From Halapricum hydrolyticum (lineage in GTDB: Archaea; Halobacteriota; Halobacteria; Halobacteriales; Haloarculaceae): a DNA stretch of 64,000 nt. The notes beneath the pieces were generated by a model. The model ran no database searches, had not been told where the DNA came from, and worked only from the letters and a program-made list of their open reading frames with translations. Positions 16,774 through 24,857 of the stretch are shown in pieces. A program made the position numbers and the translations under genes. Position 1 is the stretch's first letter, and every line of letters begins with the position of its first letter. The DNA lies in assembly GCF_025517535.1 (NCBI RefSeq), contig NZ_JAOPKC010000010.1, positions 36,700 to 100,699 on the forward strand, read 5' to 3'.

Positions 16774-17712
16774 TCAGAACGGACCGCGCCGTCTACCGGG
16801 ACCGCCCGGGCCGCCGGGACCGCCGGGGCCGCCCCCGCCGAACTGCAACTGCTGGGGCGCGCGCACCCGGTTTTTGACTCGCTGGCCGTATGCGAGCCCG
16901 ATCACGAGCCCGAGCAGATGTGCCAGGTTAGCGACGTTGCTGCCAGTGAGACTCGGACCGAAGACGCCGAGCGCGCTCACGACCGCAAACCCGGCCGTGA
17001 GAACCCAGATCGGGATCGGGATCAGGAAGTACAGGTAGACGCGAAGGTTGGGATTGAGGATCGTCAACACGCCCATGATGGCGAGCCCGGCCCCGCTGGC
17101 ACCAACGACGCCGCCAGCACTCGGAATGGCGCCGAACCCCTCGTAGATCTGGAGGGCAACCTGGCCGAGGCCGGCTATCGCGCCACTCGCGATGAACAGG
17201 GCGCTGAAGTCACGGGATCCGACGTAATCCTCGACGAGACGGCCGAAGAAGAAGATCACGATACTGTTGACTGCGATGTGGCCGAAGTCGCCGTGCGCGA
17301 AGATGGACGTCACCCACGTCCAGACGTATTCGGGGTGCTGTGGCGTGAGGACGAACAGCGTCCGATGGAGCTGGTTGTCGCCGATCGTCAGAACGATCGC
17401 CTGGAGAATGAACGTGAGCCACATCAGCCCGAGGAACGCGTAGGTCATATTCCCCCGGAAGTAGCCGAAGAAGCTGCCCGGCCCGGTGTTGATACCGAGA
17501 CGGCCGGCGATTCCGTCTGACTGGGTCGTGCTGGACGTATCGACGCTGGTGTCGAAGCCGCTGTCGAAGACCCCGCCGGGGTCGCCCCAGTCGTCGAGCC
17601 CCGGGCAGTCGTGGTTCTCCGGCAGGCGATGATCGGCACAGAACGTCCCGCCGCAGTGTCGGCAGTGATACGGCATGTTCGTCTGCTTGCCACACACGTC
17701 GCAGGTCGCCAT
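16774..17712 (-). CDS. Rhomboid-family intramembrane protease with N-terminal zinc finger
   Basis: This 312-residue protein begins with an AN1-like zinc finger (residues 4-38, CDVCGKQTNMPYHCRHCGG, then CADH and HDC), a linker, and a six-helix rhomboid domain. The catalytic pair is visible: Ser in VVGASGAGLA and His in NLAHLLGL; the HFGHIAVN-like loop (HGDFGHIAVNS) and WTWVTSIFAHG helix are also typical. The tail is Gly/Pro-rich (GGPGGPGG). Rhomboids cleave single-pass membrane proteins. The start at 17712 places the finger at the N-terminus; longer frames upstream are shadows of the divergent gene. Confidence 0.92.
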   Translation of the reverse strand: MATCDVCGKQTNMPYHCRHCGGTFCADHRLPENHDCPGLDDWGDPGGVFDSGFDTSVDTSSTTQSDGIAGRLGINTGPGSFFGYFRGNMTYAFLGLMWLTFILQAIVLTIGDNQLHRTLFVLTPQHPEYVWTWVTSIFAHGDFGHIAVNSIVIFFFGRLVEDYVGSRDFSALFIASGAIAGLGQVALQIYEGFGAIPSAGGVVGASGAGLAIMGVLTILNPNLRVYLYFLIPIPIWVLTAGFAVVSALGVFGPSLTGSNVANLAHLLGLVIGLAYGQRVKNRVRAPQQLQFGGGGPGGPGGPGGPGRRRGPF

Positions 17713-17820
17713 TATCACCTGTTTCGGACCGCCCGGGCAAATGGATTGTGCTTGGACGTCCTGACCGGATCGTGCGCGACCCGTAGTCGAAACCGCGCAC
17801 GGACGCGTGGATTTTTCTCG

Positions 17821-18297
17821 ATGCGGTTCCGACGAGTGAACGTGCAAGAGTACCAGCGCAAGCAACTGCTCGAACGCGTCAAGCGTGAGGGGGCGACGGT
17901 CGGGACCGCCATCCCCGAACAGGTCGACGTGCAAGGGGAGACGATCGACCTCCGGTCGTTCGTCTTCGAGATCAAGCGCCGGGAGACGGTTCCGGCCGGC
18001 GAGCGCGAGCGCGTCGAGCGGGCGAAGCGCAATCTCCGGCGCGAACGCCGAAAGCGCCGTCGGCGTCTCGAATCGGAATCGATCTCCTATCAGGAGGGCG
18101 AGCGGCTCGCGGAGGCGATCGTCGGTATCGACCGCGCGCTGGAAGCGCTGGAGTCGCTGGGGCCGACGGACATCGAAAGCGAAAAGCAAGCCAAGGAGGC
18201 GGCCGACCAGAAACGATGGATGTCGTTTCTCAGGCAGGCGCTCGGCCACGAGGACCACGATGGCGGCCCGCGCGGGTCGCACGGAGGAGATCGATGA
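17821..18297 (+). CDS. DUF5788 family protein
   Basis: A 158-residue, highly charged helical protein: MRFRRVNVQEYQRKQLLERV, then a small domain with PEQVDVQGETIDLRSFVFEI, an Arg-rich helix (residues about 60-90) and a C-terminal helical part (AADQKRWMSFLRQALG). It matches a conserved haloarchaeal family I recall as DUF5788; the function is unknown. The basic helix would suit nucleic-acid or ribosome binding. It overlaps the polX start by four bases (ATGA), so the two are translationally coupled. A role in DNA repair is inferred only from this context. Confidence 0.85.
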   Translation: MRFRRVNVQEYQRKQLLERVKREGATVGTAIPEQVDVQGETIDLRSFVFEIKRRETVPAGERERVERAKRNLRRERRKRRRRLESESISYQEGERLAEAIVGIDRALEALESLGPTDIESEKQAKEAADQKRWMSFLRQALGHEDHDGGPRGSHGGDR

Positions 18298-20033
18298 CAC
18301 GCAACGACGCTGCCGCCGACCGGCTGGAGGAGATGGCCGATCGGCTCGACGCGATGGACGTCGAGTACAAGCCGCGGGCCTACCGTCGGGCGGCCGAGAA
18401 CGTCCGCGAATATCCCGAGCCGATCGAGCGACTCGCAGGCCAGGGTCCCGAGGCCGTCGGGGAGATCGACGGCGTCGGCGACGCCATCGCGTCGAAAGTC
18501 GTCGAGTACGTCGAGACGGGCTCGATCGACGAACTCGAGGAGCTCCGCGAGGAGTTACCCGTCGAGATCGACGCGCTGACCAGCGTCGAGGGAGTCGGCC
18601 CGAAGACCGTCGGCACGCTCTATGAGGCCCTGGGGATCCGGACGCTCGACGACCTGGAAGACGCCGCAGCGGCCGGGGAGATCCAGGAGATCAAGGGTTT
18701 CGGTGCCAAGACCGAACAGAACATCCTGGAGGGCATCGAGTTCGCCAGGCAGGCCCACGAGCGACAGTTGCTGGGCGAAGCTGTCCCGCTCGGCGAAGCC
18801 GCGCGCTCGTATCTCGCCGACCAGCCCTCGGTCGAAGCCGTCGAGGTCGCAGGCTCGCTGCGGCGCTGGAAACCGACGATCGGCGACGTCGACGTACTGG
18901 TCGGCAGCGACGACGGCGAGCGGGTCGTGAAAGCGTTCACCGACTGGGACGAGGCCGAGACGGTCATCGAGGCCGGCGAGACGAAGGCGAGCCTGCGCGT
19001 CGGGTCGGTCCGGGTCGATCTCCGGGTCGTCGCTCCCGGGGAGTTCGGGGCCGCGCTCCAGTATTTCACCGGGAGTCGCGATCACAACGTCGCGCTGCGG
19101 AACCGCGCGATCGAGCGCGACCTGAAGATGAACGAGTACGGCGTCTTCGACGTTTCGGAAGTCGAGGATCCGGACGCCGGCCAGCGCGTCGGCGACCGGA
19201 TCGGCGGCGAGACCGAGGAGTCGATGTATATGGCGCTGGACCTGCCGCTCATTCCGCCGGAACTGCGCGAGGGACGTGGCGAGATCGAGGCCGCTGCGGC
19301 GGGCGCACTGCCCGACTTGCTCGCCGAGGCGGACGTTCGCGGGGACCTTCACACGCACACGGACTGGTCGGACGGCGGCAACTCGATCGCGGAGATGATC
19401 GAGGGCGCAGCGGCGTTCGGTCACGAGTACGTCGCGATCACCGACCACGCTACCGGCCCGGGGATGGTCGGCGGGGTCGGGATCGACGACGAGACGCTAC
19501 GCGAGCAGGTCGGGGAGATCCGGGCTGCTGCCGACGACGCCGATATCGAGGTCTTCGCGGGCGTCGAGGCGAACATCGCCGGGGACGGCTCGATCTCGGT
19601 CGCCGACGAGATCCTGGCCGAGCTGGATCTGGTCGTCGCTTCGCCCCATGCAGGGCTGTCCGGCGACGGGACAGACCGGTTGATCGCCGCGGCCGAGCAC
19701 CCACAGGTCGACATCATCGGGCATCCGACGGGACGATATCTCAACCAGCGCCCGGGACTGACGATCGAATACGATCGGCTGGCGTCGGCGGCAGCCGACG
19801 CGGGGACGGCGCTGGAAGTCAACGCCAACCCTCGACGGCTTGACCTCGGCGGACAGGCCGTTCGCGCGGCGGTCGAGGCCGGGGCGACGATCGCGATCGA
19901 TACGGACGCCCACCGGCCGGTGAGCTACGAGTACATGCGCTACGGGGTGCACACTGCGCGTCGCGGCTGGGCCGAGGCGGACGACGTGCTCAACACGCGT
20001 GACGCCGACGGGATCAGGAGGTTCCTGGCATGA
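18294..20033 (+). CDS. polX: Family X DNA polymerase with PHP nuclease domain
   Basis: The 579-residue enzyme combines tandem helix-hairpin-helix DNA-binding motifs (GDGVGDAIASKV-type around residues 55-125), a nucleotidyltransferase palm with catalytic Asp in GDVDVLVG (about residue 197) and RVDLRV (about 240), and a C-terminal PHP domain beginning GDLHTHTDWSDG (about 350) with further His/Asp metal ligands (ITDHA, SPHAGL, DTDAHRP). Bacterial and archaeal PolX fill short gaps in base-excision repair and use the PHP domain as 3'-5' exonuclease or AP-site processor. The start overlaps DUF5788, and the stop overlaps the next gene by four bases. Confidence 0.95.
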   Translation: MTRNDAAADRLEEMADRLDAMDVEYKPRAYRRAAENVREYPEPIERLAGQGPEAVGEIDGVGDAIASKVVEYVETGSIDELEELREELPVEIDALTSVEGVGPKTVGTLYEALGIRTLDDLEDAAAAGEIQEIKGFGAKTEQNILEGIEFARQAHERQLLGEAVPLGEAARSYLADQPSVEAVEVAGSLRRWKPTIGDVDVLVGSDDGERVVKAFTDWDEAETVIEAGETKASLRVGSVRVDLRVVAPGEFGAALQYFTGSRDHNVALRNRAIERDLKMNEYGVFDVSEVEDPDAGQRVGDRIGGETEESMYMALDLPLIPPELREGRGEIEAAAAGALPDLLAEADVRGDLHTHTDWSDGGNSIAEMIEGAAAFGHEYVAITDHATGPGMVGGVGIDDETLREQVGEIRAAADDADIEVFAGVEANIAGDGSISVADEILAELDLVVASPHAGLSGDGTDRLIAAAEHPQVDIIGHPTGRYLNQRPGLTIEYDRLASAAADAGTALEVNANPRRLDLGGQAVRAAVEAGATIAIDTDAHRPVSYEYMRYGVHTARRGWAEADDVLNTRDADGIRRFLA

Positions 20034-20497
20034 GCCGAGAGACCGACCGGCGTCCGGCACTGTTGCTGGATACGATGCTCGGCAAGCTCGGGACGTATCT
20101 GCGAATGTGTGGGTACGACGCCGCCTACACGCTGAGCCGCGGCGTCGAGGACGACGACGAGATCGTTGCGCTCGCCCGAACCGAGGGCCGAACCGTCGTG
20201 ACCAGAGACGTCGCCCTGGCCAGGAAGGCCTCAGAGGCGGTGCTGATCGAGTCCCGGGATACGGTCGATCAGTTGCGCGAGTTCCGCGACGCCGGATTCG
20301 AACTCGAACTCGAGGACGAGCCCTCCCGGTGTGGTGCCTGCAACGCGCCCCTGACCAGGGTCGCGCCGGAGGAGCCGACGCCGGATTACGCGCCCGAACC
20401 CGACTACGAGGCCGTCTGGCGCTGTCGGGAGTGTGGCCAGCACTTCTGGCGCGGCAGTCACTGGGACGACGTCGCCGAGACGCTCTCACAGCTGTGA
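20030..20497 (+). CDS. Mut7-C RNase/PIN-like domain protein with zinc ribbon
   Basis: This 155-residue protein has a PIN-like Mut7-C domain: LLLDTMLGKLGTYLRMCGYDA, conserved acidic residues in DDDEIVALAR and the RTVVTRDVALA strand. The C-terminus is a zinc ribbon (CGAC near residue 102 and CREC near residue 133, followed by FWRGSHW). Family members are proposed RNases. Translational coupling with polX through a four-base overlap suggests a shared nucleic-acid task, though RNA decay rather than DNA repair cannot be excluded. Confidence 0.88.
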   Translation: MSRETDRRPALLLDTMLGKLGTYLRMCGYDAAYTLSRGVEDDDEIVALARTEGRTVVTRDVALARKASEAVLIESRDTVDQLREFRDAGFELELEDEPSRCGACNAPLTRVAPEEPTPDYAPEPDYEAVWRCRECGQHFWRGSHWDDVAETLSQL

Positions 20498-20555
20498 TCG
20501 ACGCCGCGTGGCGAATCACAACACCATTGTTCCCGGCCGTGCGTAGCCACGGGCG

Positions 20556-21047
20556 ATGACGCTCGACGAGACGGCGAAGCGGCGCCTGGCCGATATCGTG
20601 GCGCTCGCGCCGACGAAAAACCGCGAACTCCAGGACCGGTGGGACATGGACAGCGGCAGCGAGGTCCACCAGTTCCTCGAATCGGAACTCAAAGACTACT
20701 ACTACCGCAACGAGGACAGCCTGATCTGTGCGACGCCCGAGGGCCGCCAGCTCGTCCAGGACGCGGGACTCGTCGACGGGACCGATGACGACCAGCACGT
20801 CACCGTCCCCCCGATCCAGGCCAGAATCCTCGACGTGATCGCAGGTCCCGACGAAGAGACCCAGAGCGTCGTGTCGGTCTATCACGCGCTCGAAGACGCG
20901 GGCCACGGCGACTACGAGGTCGACGACGTTCGATCGGCTCTGCACAGCCTCGTCGAGAAGGGTGTCCTCGAACGCGTCCGCAAGACTGTCCCGACGTTCC
21001 GGCTCGCTGTCGAACGATCGGAGCTCGCAGTCGACGAACTGGAGTAA
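20556..21047 (+). CDS. DUF5797 family protein, winged-helix-like
   Basis: The 163-residue protein starts MTLDETAKRRLADIVALAPT and reads like two winged-helix units: residues 5-60 and about 85-150, where VVSVYHALEDAGHGDYEVDDVRSALHSLVEKGVLERV is typical of a wHTH recognition region. It matches a haloarchaeal family I recall as DUF5797. DNA binding is therefore inferred. Its stop overlaps the methyltransferase ATG (TAATG), so the two are likely translated together. Confidence 0.85.
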   Translation: MTLDETAKRRLADIVALAPTKNRELQDRWDMDSGSEVHQFLESELKDYYYRNEDSLICATPEGRQLVQDAGLVDGTDDDQHVTVPPIQARILDVIAGPDEETQSVVSVYHALEDAGHGDYEVDDVRSALHSLVEKGVLERVRKTVPTFRLAVERSELAVDELE

Positions 21048-22141
21048 TGGAGACCAGCCACCGGATCGTGACCGGCGACGCGCGGTCGCTCGAGACGGTC
21101 GAGGACGATTCAGTCGAGCTGGTGGTCACCTCGCCCCCGTATCCCATGATCGAGATGTGGGACGAGCTGTTCGCCGACCTCGATCCGGAGGTCGCCACTC
21201 ACCTCGAAGCGGGCGACGGTGAAGCGGCCTTCGAGCGGATGCACGAACAGCTCGATGCGGTCTGGGGGGAACTGCGCCGGGTGCTGGTCGACGGCGGGAT
21301 CGCGTGTGTCAACGTCGGCGACGCAACGCGATCTATCGGCGGGCGGTTTCGCGTCTTCCGGAATCACGACCGGATCAGCGACGCCTTCGAAGCACTCGGG
21401 TTCGACCCGTTGCCGGAGATCCTCTGGCGAAAGCCCGCCAACTCGGGGGCGAAGTTCATGGGCTCGGGGATGGTGCCACCGAACGCGTACGTCACGCTCG
21501 AACACGAGTACGTGCTGGTCTTTCGCAACGGCGCGGACAGCCGCGAGTTCGAACCGCGGGCCGAGCGACGCTACGATGCTGCGTACTTCTGGGAAGAGCG
21601 CAACCGGTGGTTCTCCGACGTCTGGACCGACGTGCGCGGGGCCTTGCAGACGCTCGACAGCGAAGGGTCCGACGGCGACGACCTCCGGGATCGGTCCGCT
21701 GCCTTTCCCTTCGAGATCCCCTACCGGCTGATCAACATGTATTCGGTCTACGGCGACACCGTGCTCGACCCGTTCTGGGGGACGGGAACCACCTCGATGG
21801 CGGCGATGGTCGCCGGGCGGAACTCGATCGGCTACGAGTTGAACGAGGAGTTTCGAACGGTGTTCGACGAGCGCGTCCAGGGTCTCCCCGAACGCTCCCG
21901 TGACGTGATCGATCGTCGCCTCCGCGCCCATCTCGAGTTCGTCTCCCAGCACCGTGCCGACGGCGAGACCTTCGAGTACGAGGCCGACCGATACGGATTT
22001 CCCGTCCGGACGAAACAGGAGCGAGCGATCACGTTCTACGAGGTTAGAGACGTGTACAGGACCGGGAACGGCTACGCGGTGGCGCACGAGCCGGTCGAAG
22101 AAGTCCCGGACCTGTCAGCCAGTCCACGGGATGCCGAGTGA
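21047..22141 (+). CDS. Orphan DNA methyltransferase, N4-cytosine type (likely CTAG)
   Basis: This 364-residue protein has a beta-class amino-methyltransferase order: catalytic motif IV TSPPYP at about residues 27-32, then the target-recognition region, then SAM motif I VLDPFWGTGTTSMAA near residue 240. The SPPY form is typical of N4-cytosine enzymes. Its opening (GDARSLETVEDDSVELVVTSPPYPMIEMW) resembles the conserved haloarchaeal CTAG-modifying enzyme known as Zim; that identity is from memory. No restriction endonuclease is adjacent, so it is probably a solitary regulator or protection enzyme. Confidence 0.88.
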   Translation: METSHRIVTGDARSLETVEDDSVELVVTSPPYPMIEMWDELFADLDPEVATHLEAGDGEAAFERMHEQLDAVWGELRRVLVDGGIACVNVGDATRSIGGRFRVFRNHDRISDAFEALGFDPLPEILWRKPANSGAKFMGSGMVPPNAYVTLEHEYVLVFRNGADSREFEPRAERRYDAAYFWEERNRWFSDVWTDVRGALQTLDSEGSDGDDLRDRSAAFPFEIPYRLINMYSVYGDTVLDPFWGTGTTSMAAMVAGRNSIGYELNEEFRTVFDERVQGLPERSRDVIDRRLRAHLEFVSQHRADGETFEYEADRYGFPVRTKQERAITFYEVRDVYRTGNGYAVAHEPVEEVPDLSASPRDAE

Positions 22142-22182
22142 CGGCCCGACTGGTAGTTCGAGATACGTGAGTGTCTTCTCGG

Positions 22183-23079
22183 TCAGGAATCGAGATACGC
22201 GAGCACGCCGCGGACGTTCATCGCGAGTTCGCCCCGGGTCTTGCGCTCGTCCCAGACGTCCGGAGCGTCCGCTCGATTCCACAGCTGGTCGACGATCTCG
22301 TCCGTCTCTTCGAATCGTTCGCGGGCGTCCCGAACGTCCGCGACCCACGATTCGAGCCGATCGGCGTACGTGTCCAGCCGCCCGTCTGCCGGTGCTGGCC
22401 CGAAATGGGCGTACAGCAGCGTCTCGGGATCGAGCGCCCGGATCATCTCAACGTCCTCGAGCGCACCCTCGAGATCGAACTGCGGTGGCGGGCTCGTGGC
22501 GTGAAGCCGATCGATAGAGGGCGTGTAGACGCCAGCGGCGTCACCGGTGAAGACGGCGTCGCTCTCGGGGACCTCGAAGACGACCTGATGCGGTGCGTGG
22601 CCGGGCGCGTGATGGGCCCGCAGTGTGTGGGTGCCGAGATCGATCTCGTCGCCGTCAGTGATCGACTCGATCCGGTCTTCGGGAATCGGCTTCGGCTCGG
22701 TGTAGAAGACGATCTGCTCGCCGACTGCTCCCTTGGTCCCCTCCCAGAGCCGCGCGGGATCCGCGAGATGGGGCGCGCCGATCTCGTGGACGTACACCCC
22801 GGCGTTCGGACACGCCTCGGCGAGGAATCCGGCCCCGCCGGCGTGATCGAGGTGGACGTGCGTCAGCGCGATCACCGAAAGCTCCCCGGGATCGACGCCG
22901 ACGGCGTCCAGGAGGTCGAGAATCCGCTCGTAGTTCGTGCCGATACCGGTGTCGATCAGCGCGGGACGGTCGTCGTCGATCAGATACACCGACCCGTACT
23001 CCGCGGAATCGTACATGCCGGTGTCGACGTAGTGAATGTTCTCGTCGGTCGTGACTGCTGAGACGTCGCCGATCGCCAT
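22183..23079 (-). CDS. MBL-fold metallo-hydrolase
   Basis: The 298-residue protein has the metallo-beta-lactamase signature THVHLDHAGG (motif 2) with further ligands in HHAPGHAPHQ (His, motif 3), FTGDAAG (Asp, motif 4) and YAHFGPAP (His, motif 5), giving a complete dinuclear zinc site. An N-terminal strand NIHYVDTGMYDSAEYGSVYLI and an acidic C-terminal helical region follow the usual plan. Glyoxalase-II-like or lactonase-like thioester hydrolysis is possible; the substrate is not determined. The ATG at 23079 fits family length, while longer frames run into non-coding sequence. Confidence 0.92.
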   Translation of the reverse strand: MAIGDVSAVTTDENIHYVDTGMYDSAEYGSVYLIDDDRPALIDTGIGTNYERILDLLDAVGVDPGELSVIALTHVHLDHAGGAGFLAEACPNAGVYVHEIGAPHLADPARLWEGTKGAVGEQIVFYTEPKPIPEDRIESITDGDEIDLGTHTLRAHHAPGHAPHQVVFEVPESDAVFTGDAAGVYTPSIDRLHATSPPPQFDLEGALEDVEMIRALDPETLLYAHFGPAPADGRLDTYADRLESWVADVRDARERFEETDEIVDQLWNRADAPDVWDERKTRGELAMNVRGVLAYLDS

Positions 23080-23182
23080 ATGTCGACTGAGTCGAGCGGC
23101 GACAAAAGGACTGACGTTCTCCGCCCGAAGAGCCACAGCAGGAACCGAAATCGACACCCGGTAGTGCTGTTCCGCTCTCTGA

Positions 23183-23484
23183 CGAACTGCACTGAAGACG
23201 ATCGGAGCGGTGGGAGCGGCGTTCGCACTCGGGGGCGTCGGAACCGCGAGTGCACGACGGAAACAGGGTGGGAGTGCCGAGCCGACGCTCGTCGAACTCG
23301 CCCTCGCGGTCGCCGCTACGCGAAGTCGGTCCTCGCCGCGCCGCAGCTCCGGATGCTCAATCGCGACTTCATTACCCAGGACGGCGGCGTTCTGAACGAC
23401 GGACAGGCGACGATCGTCGCGACGGACTTCGAGGCGTCCAACGGCGTCCTCCACGCGATCGACGGCGTCTTGCTTCCCGAGTGA
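23183..23484 (+). pseudogene. Decayed fasciclin-domain secreted protein
   Basis: Two frames together spell the ends of a fasciclin protein. In one frame, RTALKTIGAVGAAFALGGVG then TASARRKQ resembles a Tat signal, but the codon before RT is TGA where a second Arg would be expected. It runs into EPTLVELALAV, the normal start of a fasciclin domain. The C-terminal strand pattern, DGQATIVATDFEASNGVLHA followed by IDGVLLPE, lies in the next frame. The middle of the domain (about 80 residues) is missing. Frame change, internal deletion and lost start together mean no functional product. Confidence 0.75.
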
Positions 23485-23554
23485 CCGGTCCGAGAGGCGG
23501 GCGACACAGACTGGATCAGACAGTTTTTCACAGTGCTAGTCGTGTCCCCCAGAC

Positions 23555-24814
23555 GTGCTGGACCTCGACGACGACAACCGGGACGTCCGACTCGTCTTGC
23601 TGGTGGGCGTCGTGATCGGACTCGTCAATCTCGTGTACGTTTTCGTCGCCAGTCCCGTGCACGTCGGGATCGACTACCGGGTCTACCACCTCGCGGGCAA
23701 CGTTGCTCTCGAGGGCGGGAACTTCTACCAGGCCGTCCCCGACGGACTGCCGGGATACTTCCACTACGTCTACCCGCCGATTACCGTCCTCGGATTCGTC
23801 CCGCTGGCGCTTTTGGGTAGCGAAACGATCGGGTTCGCTGTCCACACGGCACAGACCGTACTCGTCGGACTGGCCGCGGCGTGGCTGCTCGTCCGGTATC
23901 TCGAGCGGGTTGGCGACGGTCGCCTGCCCTGGCTCGATCGAGGATTGATCGGGGCGTTCGTCGTCGGCTCGGTCCACTCGATGTCGTCGCTGTTCTTCGG
24001 GCAGGTCAACCACCACCTCGTGGCTGCGCTGGTAGTGGGCTTCGTCGCGCTCGACACCGATCGAGAGACGCTCGCGGGCGCTGCGTTCGCGTTCGCGGCG
24101 TTTCTCAAGGTGTTCCCGGCGGCCGTCGGGCTCTGGTTGCTCCGCAGACGGGCCTGGCGGGCGATCGCCGCTGCCGTTGGCTTCGCGGCCGTCGGCTTTG
24201 CGGCCGGGCTGGCCGTCTTCGGCCCGGAACTGACGGTCGCGTACGTCGAGCGTGCGATCATCCCGCGGTTCTCGCCGGAGGCCTTCGCGGGCGGGCTCGA
24301 TCCTGGGGAAACGTACCTGACGATCCGACGACCGATCTCGGTACTGTTGCCGACCGTCGATCCGCCGCTCTACGGGCTGTTGGCAGGCCTCGTGCTCGCC
24401 CCTCCGGTGGTGTATCTCTACCGGACGATCGAGGACCGCGAGGACCGTCTCGTCTCGATTATGGGGACGATGGCCGCTGTCCTGGTATTTTTCCCGTCGT
24501 TCCCCATCTACTTCGTGATCCTCTACTTCCCGCTGATTCCCCTGCTGTACTTGCTCGAAAGCGGCCGACCGCGACAGCTGTTGCTCGCCGGGGCGCTGGT
24601 TTCTTCGGTCGCGGTCCGATACGACGACGTTCTGACTGGGTTCGAGATGGCCGGCGAGTCCCCCCAGTTGCTCGAAACGGTGGTACGTCCGGTGTTTACT
24701 TTCGTGACACCTGGCTTGATGGGTGTGCTCGTGATACTCGGCGCGTGTCTGCTCCAGCGCCGTCGCAAGCATGGCCCGCAGTTCGTCGTGCGAAACGGCC
24801 CGGAAACACAATAG
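23555..24814 (+). CDS. GT87/DUF2029-type membrane glycosyltransferase
   Basis: This 419-residue protein has about ten membrane helices and a first external loop containing IDYRVYHLAGNVALEGGNFYQ and YVYPPITVLGFVPL, the pattern of the GT87 (alpha-mannosyltransferase-like, GT-C) family, which uses polyprenyl-phosphate sugars. A conserved HSMSSLFFGQVNHH segment follows helix 4. The GTG start gives MLDLDDDNRD. Donor and acceptor are unknown; glycolipid or glycan assembly is likely. It follows the fasciclin remnant and precedes gldA, neither of which suggests a pathway. Confidence 0.85.
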   Translation: MLDLDDDNRDVRLVLLVGVVIGLVNLVYVFVASPVHVGIDYRVYHLAGNVALEGGNFYQAVPDGLPGYFHYVYPPITVLGFVPLALLGSETIGFAVHTAQTVLVGLAAAWLLVRYLERVGDGRLPWLDRGLIGAFVVGSVHSMSSLFFGQVNHHLVAALVVGFVALDTDRETLAGAAFAFAAFLKVFPAAVGLWLLRRRAWRAIAAAVGFAAVGFAAGLAVFGPELTVAYVERAIIPRFSPEAFAGGLDPGETYLTIRRPISVLLPTVDPPLYGLLAGLVLAPPVVYLYRTIEDREDRLVSIMGTMAAVLVFFPSFPIYFVILYFPLIPLLYLLESGRPRQLLLAGALVSSVAVRYDDVLTGFEMAGESPQLLETVVRPVFTFVTPGLMGVLVILGACLLQRRRKHGPQFVVRNGPETQ

Positions 24815-24815
24815 T

Positions 24816-24829
24816 CGAAAGAGTTATTA
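24816..24829 (+). promoter_or_regulatory. Probable gldA promoter (BRE/TATA)
   Basis: A CGAAA element followed by TTATTAC lies 29-42 bases upstream of the gldA ATG, the spacing expected for a haloarchaeal BRE-TATA pair driving a nearly leaderless transcript. Inferred from position and sequence only. Confidence 0.5.
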
Positions 24830-24857
24830 CGATCTGAGTAAATAATTATAGGTGACT

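Noticed and set aside
18555..20945. Antisense frames over polX and Mut7-C
   Set aside because: No motifs; the plus-strand genes have full catalytic residues and overlapping starts.
22183..23454. Longer start for the MBL hydrolase
   Set aside because: The extra 125 residues run through the fasciclin remnant on the other strand and lack conservation; the ATG at 23079 fits the family.
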